64,000 nt of DNA from LMUY01 sp965198895 (GTDB taxonomy: Bacteria; Pseudomonadota; Alphaproteobacteria; Acetobacterales; Acetobacteraceae). Location: NCBI GenBank assembly GCA_965198895.1, contig OZ240676.1:1116001-1180000 (forward strand). Direction: 5' to 3'. A program made the position numbers and the translations under genes. Positions within the stretch are counted from its first letter, which is position 1, and the number at the start of each line of letters is the position of its first letter. Shown here in pieces: positions 59,753 through 64,000 of the stretch. The notes below the pieces were generated by a model that saw only the letters and a program-made list of their open reading frames with translations, did not search any database and had not been told where the DNA came from.

Positions 59753-62700
59753 CAGATGGCTCCTACGGCACGCAATGGATTGGGCCGGAACCGGGAGCCG
59801 TCGTACCCGGCGAGTTCCTCGTACTGACGGTATTTGGCCGTCACCGCAGCCTGCGCCTCGGCCATCACTTCCTCGGCTTCCGCAGGCCGTGTGGTGGCGA
59901 GCGAGCGATAGCGTAGCTCGTTGTAGGCATAGGATTTCAGCGGTATGTGCGGACGCGGACTGTCCAGACGGAACGGGTTTGCGCCCACGGAGCGCATGTC
60001 CGGGTTGAACCGGAACAGCGGCCAGTAACCGCTGGCTGTGGCCAGGTCCTGCTGCTTCATTCCCAGGCGCATGTCGATCCCGTGGGCGATGCAATGGCTG
60101 TAGGCCAGGATGATGGACGGGCCAGGATAGGCCTCGGCCTCCCGGAACGCCTGCAGCGTGTGCTGCGGGTTGGCGCCCATCGCCACCTGCGCGACATAGA
60201 CGTTGCCATAGGCGATCATCTGCAGCCCAAGATCCTTGCGCGGCGTCCGTTTGCCGGACGCGGCAAACTTCGCGACCGCGCCGAGCGGCGTTGCCTTGGA
60301 CGCCTGTCCACCCGTGTTGGAGTAGACCTCGGTATCCAGCACCAGCACGTTCACGTCCCGCCCGGTGGCGAGCACGTGGTCCAGGCCGCCATAGCCGATG
60401 TCGTAGGACCAGCCGTCGCCCCCCACGATCCAGATGCTGCGGCGAACCAGGCTGTCGATGACCGAGAGCATGTTGAGCGCCGCCGGGTCGTCCTGCATCG
60501 ACAACAGCCGCGTCTTGAGCTGTGCCACGCGGATACGCTGGGCGCGGATGTCGGACTCGGCGATCTGCGGCGCCTTGGCGATCGCGTCCGCCAACTCGGC
60601 CCCGACGATCGGCGCGAGGGCGGCGAGTTGAGCCAGGGCAATCTCCAGATGCTTATCCGCTGCCAGACGGAAGCCGAGGCCGAACTCGGCATTATCCTCG
60701 AACAGGGAGTTGGACCAAGCCGGGCCGCGCCCCTCGGCATTCTTCGTCCAGGGCGTCACGGGCAGGTTGCCGCCATAGATGGACGAGCACCCGGTCGCAT
60801 TGGCGATCTGCAGCCTGTCGCCAAAGAGCTGGCTGAGCAGTTTCAAATACGGCGTTTCACCGCAGCCGCCGCACGCGCCGGAAAATTCGAACAAGGGCTG
60901 CAGGAATTGCACGCCACGCACGTCGGCGAAATCCACCCGGGCGCGGTCATTCACCGGGAGCGTTTCGAAGAACGTGATGTTCTCACGCTCGGCCTCCAGC
61001 AGAGGCGCCTTGGCGACCATGTTGATGGCGCGGGTATCCGGCTCCCGTGGGCTGAGCGCCGGACAGGCCTCGACGCAAAGCCCACACCCGGTGCAATCCT
61101 CGACATAGAATTGCAGGGTGAAGCGTGCTTCCGGATAACCGCGCGCGTTCACCGGGGCGGATTTGAAGCTGGCCGGAGCGCCCACGAGCTTGTCGTCGCC
61201 GTAGTATTTGGCGCGGATCACGCTATGGGGGCAGACGAAGCTGCACTGGCCGCATTGGACGCAGAGATCCTCGCGCCAGGCCGGCACGATTTCAGACACG
61301 TTGCGCTTCTCGTAGGCGCTAGTGCCGGAGGGGAAGGTACCGTCGGCTGGCACGAGGCTGACGGGGATCTCGTCGCCCAGGCCCTCGAACATGCGGGCGG
61401 TGAAATTGCGGACGAAGTCGGGTGCGTCGGCGCGCACCTGCACCGCAAGCTCCCGCGTGCTGCTGACCTGCGCTGGCACCGTAACTTCGCTCAAGCGGGC
61501 CAGGGTGCCATCGACCGCGGCGAAATTCTTGTCCACCACGCTCTGGCCCTTCCGTCCATAGGATTTGCGGATCGACTCCTTGATGTGCTCGATCGCCTCG
61601 TCGCGCGGCAACACGCCCGAGATGGCGAAGAAGCAGGTCTGCAGGATCGTGTTGGTGCGCCCGCCGAGCCCGACTTCGCGCGCGACCGCCGATGCATCGA
61701 TGGTGAACAGGCGCAATTTGCGGTCGATGATGGTCCGTTGCACCGGACGTGGCAGTTCTGCCCACACGGCGTGGGCCGGGAACGGTGCGTTCAGCAGCAG
61801 GGTGGCGCCGGGCGCTGCCAGGCGGAGCAGATCCTGTCGCTCCAGTGCCGCGAATTGGTGGCAGGCGACGAACCCGGCCTGCGCGATCTCGTACGGCGCA
61901 TGGATCGGATCCGGCCCGAACCGCAGATGGGACACGGTCTGCGCACCGGATTTATGGCTGTCATAGACGAAGTAGCCCTGGGCATAGCGCCCCGCATCCT
62001 CGGCGATGATCTTCACGCTGTTCTTGTTGGCACCCACCGTGCCGTCGGCCCCCAAGCCGTAGAATACCGCCCGGGTCACTTCCGGCTTCTCGATCATGAA
62101 ATCGGGGTCGATCGACAGGCTGGTATGCGTCACGTCGTCGATGATGCCCAGGGTGAAGCCATTCTTCGGCTTCGCGGCCAGCAATTCGTCGAACGCGGCT
62201 TTCGCCATCGCGGGCGTAAAATCCTTTGATGACAGGCCGTAGCGTCCGCCGATGACGCGGGGCATCACCGCGCGCTCGCCACTGGCAACGGCTCCCGCCA
62301 TGGCCGCGACGACGTCTAGGAACAGCGGCTCGCCGATGCCGCCGGGCTCCTTCGTCCGGTCCAGCACAACGATGCCGCGCACCGTCTCCGGCAAGGCCGC
62401 CAACAGATGGGCGACGGAAAATGGCCGGTATAGCCGCACCTGCAGCACGCCGACTTTCTGGCCCCGCTCGCGCAGCACGGCGGCGGCGGCACGGGCCGTC
62501 TCGGCGCCCGATCCCATGAGGATGACCACCCGCTCGGCCTGTGCATCGCCCTCGTAGTCGAACGGGTGGTACATCCGCCCTGTCATCGCGCCGAAGCGCT
62601 GCATTGCGGCGTCGACGATGCCGGGCACCCGGTCGTAGTAGACGTTCACCGCTTCGCGCGCCTGGAAGAACGTGTCCGGGTTCTGCGCCGTACCGCGGAT

Positions 62701-63339
62701 GAACGGGTTCTCCGGACTGAGGCCGCGGGCACGATGCGCACGCACCAGGCCGTCATCGATCATCGAACGGATTTCGGCATCGCTCAGCAGGTCCAACGTG
62801 TTCAGCTCGTGCGAGGTGCGGAACCCGTCAAAGAAGTGCAGGAACGGCACCCGTGCCTCCAGCGTCGCCATCTGCGCGATCAGGGCGCTGTCATGCGCCT
62901 CCTGCACCGACCCGGAGGAGAACAACGCAAACCCCGTGGGGCGGCAGGTCATCACGTCGGCATGGTCGCCGAAGATCGACAAAGCGGAGGTTGCGAGCGA
63001 TCGCGACGCCACGTGGAAGACGGTCGAGGTTAGCTCGCCGGCAATCTTGAACATGTTCGGCACCATCAGCATCAGCCCCTGCGAGGCCGTGAAGGTGGTC
63101 GTCAACGCGCCCGATTGCAGCGCGCCGTGCGTGGCCCCCGCGGCACCACCCTCGGCCTGCATCTCCTGCACGGCCGGGACATTGCCCCAGATGTTCTTCA
63201 ATCCCTCGGACATCCATTGATCGGCCGAGTCCGCCATCCCGGACGACGGCGTGATCGGGAAGATCGCGCAGACCTCGTTGGTTCGGTAGGCGACGTAAGC
63301 CACGGCGGTGTTGCCGTCCAGCGTAGTGCGTGTGCTCAC
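59752..63339 (-). CDS. nifJ: Pyruvate:ferredoxin (flavodoxin) oxidoreductase
   Basis: The 1195-residue single-chain enzyme oxidises pyruvate to acetyl-CoA and CO2, reducing ferredoxin or flavodoxin. Domains: core N-terminal with pyruvate-site IFPITPSSGMADSADQW and FTASQGLMLMVPNMFK; CoA-binding middle domain; 4Fe-4S ferredoxin domain with CVQCGQCSFVCP and CTGCGLCVEACP; and the C-terminal TPP domain with CGGCGETPYLKLLSQLFG, NATGCSSIYGG and GGDGWSYDIGYGGLDHVLATG. The start is GTG 63339, overlapping the upstream gene as GTGA. It is flanked by a GltD-like flavoprotein and a DHOD-like gene in one coupled unit. It implies anaerobic or micro-oxic carbon metabolism or nitrogen fixation. Confidence 0.94.
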   Translation of the reverse strand: MSTRTTLDGNTAVAYVAYRTNEVCAIFPITPSSGMADSADQWMSEGLKNIWGNVPAVQEMQAEGGAAGATHGALQSGALTTTFTASQGLMLMVPNMFKIAGELTSTVFHVASRSLATSALSIFGDHADVMTCRPTGFALFSSGSVQEAHDSALIAQMATLEARVPFLHFFDGFRTSHELNTLDLLSDAEIRSMIDDGLVRAHRARGLSPENPFIRGTAQNPDTFFQAREAVNVYYDRVPGIVDAAMQRFGAMTGRMYHPFDYEGDAQAERVVILMGSGAETARAAAAVLRERGQKVGVLQVRLYRPFSVAHLLAALPETVRGIVVLDRTKEPGGIGEPLFLDVVAAMAGAVASGERAVMPRVIGGRYGLSSKDFTPAMAKAAFDELLAAKPKNGFTLGIIDDVTHTSLSIDPDFMIEKPEVTRAVFYGLGADGTVGANKNSVKIIAEDAGRYAQGYFVYDSHKSGAQTVSHLRFGPDPIHAPYEIAQAGFVACHQFAALERQDLLRLAAPGATLLLNAPFPAHAVWAELPRPVQRTIIDRKLRLFTIDASAVAREVGLGGRTNTILQTCFFAISGVLPRDEAIEHIKESIRKSYGRKGQSVVDKNFAAVDGTLARLSEVTVPAQVSSTRELAVQVRADAPDFVRNFTARMFEGLGDEIPVSLVPADGTFPSGTSAYEKRNVSEIVPAWREDLCVQCGQCSFVCPHSVIRAKYYGDDKLVGAPASFKSAPVNARGYPEARFTLQFYVEDCTGCGLCVEACPALSPREPDTRAINMVAKAPLLEAERENITFFETLPVNDRARVDFADVRGVQFLQPLFEFSGACGGCGETPYLKLLSQLFGDRLQIANATGCSSIYGGNLPVTPWTKNAEGRGPAWSNSLFEDNAEFGLGFRLAADKHLEIALAQLAALAPIVGAELADAIAKAPQIAESDIRAQRIRVAQLKTRLLSMQDDPAALNMLSVIDSLVRRSIWIVGGDGWSYDIGYGGLDHVLATGRDVNVLVLDTEVYSNTGGQASKATPLGAVAKFAASGKRTPRKDLGLQMIAYGNVYVAQVAMGANPQHTLQAFREAEAYPGPSIILAYSHCIAHGIDMRLGMKQQDLATASGYWPLFRFNPDMRSVGANPFRLDSPRPHIPLKSYAYNELRYRSLATTRPAEAEEVMAEAQAAVTAKYRQYEELAGYDGSRFRPNPLRAVGAI

Positions 63340-64000
63340 AGCGCGAACTCCTTGGCCAGAACAGGGGCGGCTTCAGGCACCATTTCCATCGCGTGGCAGG
63401 GACACTGCTCGACGCAGACCGAACAGCCGGTGCAAAGCGCCATATCGACGCTGTAGCCGTGAGTCGGGCCCAGCTTTACGATTGCCGTTTCAGGACACGC
63501 GGCGAAGCAATTGTCGCATTCGAAGCAATTGCCGCAGGACAGGCATCGCTTCGCCTCGTGCCGCGCTTCGATCGGGCTCAACCCGGCGGTTACCTCGGCA
63601 AAGCCTTCACGGAGCGCGGCGGGCACGTCGATTTCGTGCGAGGGGATGGCGTCGCTGTAGATCGGCAGATGCAGGTCGCTGAAGCCGACGCCCGGATGCT
63701 TCGCCGGCGCGACGAACGCCTGGCCGCGCAGCCAGCCATCGATATGGCGCGCGGCCTTCTTGCCGTGGCCGGTTGCGGTGGTCACGGTGCGTGTGCTCGG
63801 CACCATGTCGCCGCCGGCGAAGATGCCGGGGTGTCCCGTCATCATGTCGGCTCCGACGACGACGGTGCTGTCGGGCTTGATGACGATGCCCGGAATGCCA
63901 GCGAGAAACCCGCTCTCCGCCTGCTGGCCGAGCGCCAGGATCACGCTATCGGCTATCAGCGTTTCGAATGTGCCCGTCGGCTGCGGAACGCCCTTGGCGT
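63336..64000 (-). CDS. GltD-like FAD/NAD(P) oxidoreductase with C-terminal 4Fe-4S clusters, 5' end beyond the window
   Basis: The C-terminal 221 codons are present; the start is outside. It reads LIADSVILALGQQAESGFL, PDSTVVVGADMMTGHPGIFAGGDMV, RTVTTATGHGKKAARHIDGWLRG, then two ferredoxin-type clusters, CLSCGNCFECDNCFAACP and CTGCSVCVEQCPCHAMEM. This matches glutamate-synthase small-subunit-like flavoproteins that link NADPH to iron-sulfur partners. Its last bases overlap the nifJ start by GTGA. It is a plausible electron carrier between NAD(P)H and the PFOR, since pyruvate:NADP+ oxidoreductase activity would need such a partner. The N-terminal part cannot be examined. Confidence 0.85.
   Translation of the reverse strand, partial: AKGVPQPTGTFETLIADSVILALGQQAESGFLAGIPGIVIKPDSTVVVGADMMTGHPGIFAGGDMVPSTRTVTTATGHGKKAARHIDGWLRGQAFVAPAKHPGVGFSDLHLPIYSDAIPSHEIDVPAALREGFAEVTAGLSPIEARHEAKRCLSCGNCFECDNCFAACPETAIVKLGPTHGYSVDMALCTGCSVCVEQCPCHAMEMVPEAAPVLAKEFAL

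Noticed and set aside
59947..62229. A 760-codon open frame on the plus strand
   Set aside because: It is antisense to nifJ, whose TPP and iron-sulfur motifs are unmistakable.

Overview
The window is GC-rich (roughly two thirds G+C by eye), densely coding, with short gaps, many 1-14 bp stop/start overlaps and frequent GTG or TTG starts. Gene sets such as L25-Pth-YchF, AcpP-FabF-MltG, a PlcP/Agt lipid-remodelling pair, a GT21/HpnI-like glycosyltransferase and a PcaD-PcaC fusion fit an alphaproteobacterium. Rhodospirillales/Acetobacteraceae is my guess from content and codon use, not a proven placement. I see no rRNA, tRNA, CRISPR array, prophage or insertion sequence.

Layout. 1-3230: the end of an autotransporter heptosyltransferase (cut by the window edge), a PcaD-PcaC fusion and a diacylglycerol-kinase-like lipid kinase. 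3267-5297: a Pho-box-like element, a PlcP-type phospholipase C and an Agt-type glycolipid glycosyltransferase; together with the lipid kinase this looks like a phosphate-starvation membrane remodelling module. 5348-9925: lipid A/Kdo assembly (HAD phosphatase, DUF374 acyltransferase, WaaA, LpxK, LpxL). 10059-14752: an MFS transporter gene broken by an amber codon, GlsB, YchF, Pth, L25, and an orphan response regulator. 14892-18063: ABC uptake components without an ATPase. 18204-24998: Gmk, Tag, a family-5 binding protein with a DUF1028 protein, MltG, FabF, AcpP, thioesterase.

25040-25608 is an AT-richer gap with one small ORF. 25609-32690: LLM monooxygenase, GT21 glycosyltransferase coupled to glycerol kinase, a secreted Gly/Pro/His-rich protein with a Spy-like partner, and a DadA-type oxidoreductase. 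32778-35592: quinol-monooxygenase-like protein, FAD and 2Fe-2S subunits of a xanthine-dehydrogenase-type enzyme without its molybdenum subunit, and an amidohydrolase. 35669-41709: SOUL lipoprotein, double cold-shock protein, an SDR / PLP-decarboxylase / exonuclease III coupled trio, and a lipoprotein.

41796-49940 is an efflux island: a four-gene pump operon with two membrane-fusion proteins, an EmrB-type MFS and a TolC-type channel, followed by two further MFS exporters. 49977-54002: two overlapping lipoprotein genes, a large composite palindrome, and a coupled three-gene 2-hydroxy/2-keto acid operon. 54149-58658: a fused CydDC-type ABC exporter divergent from a LysR regulator. 58745-64000: a coupled operon for a GltD-like flavoprotein (cut by the window edge), pyruvate:ferredoxin oxidoreductase and a dihydroorotate-dehydrogenase-like protein.

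Two families of dispersed intergenic palindromes recur: CCCTCTCCCG/CGGGAGAGGG and GTGGGCT/AGCCCACCCTACG. Several copies sit exactly at gene ends and appear to have altered the adjacent reading frames.
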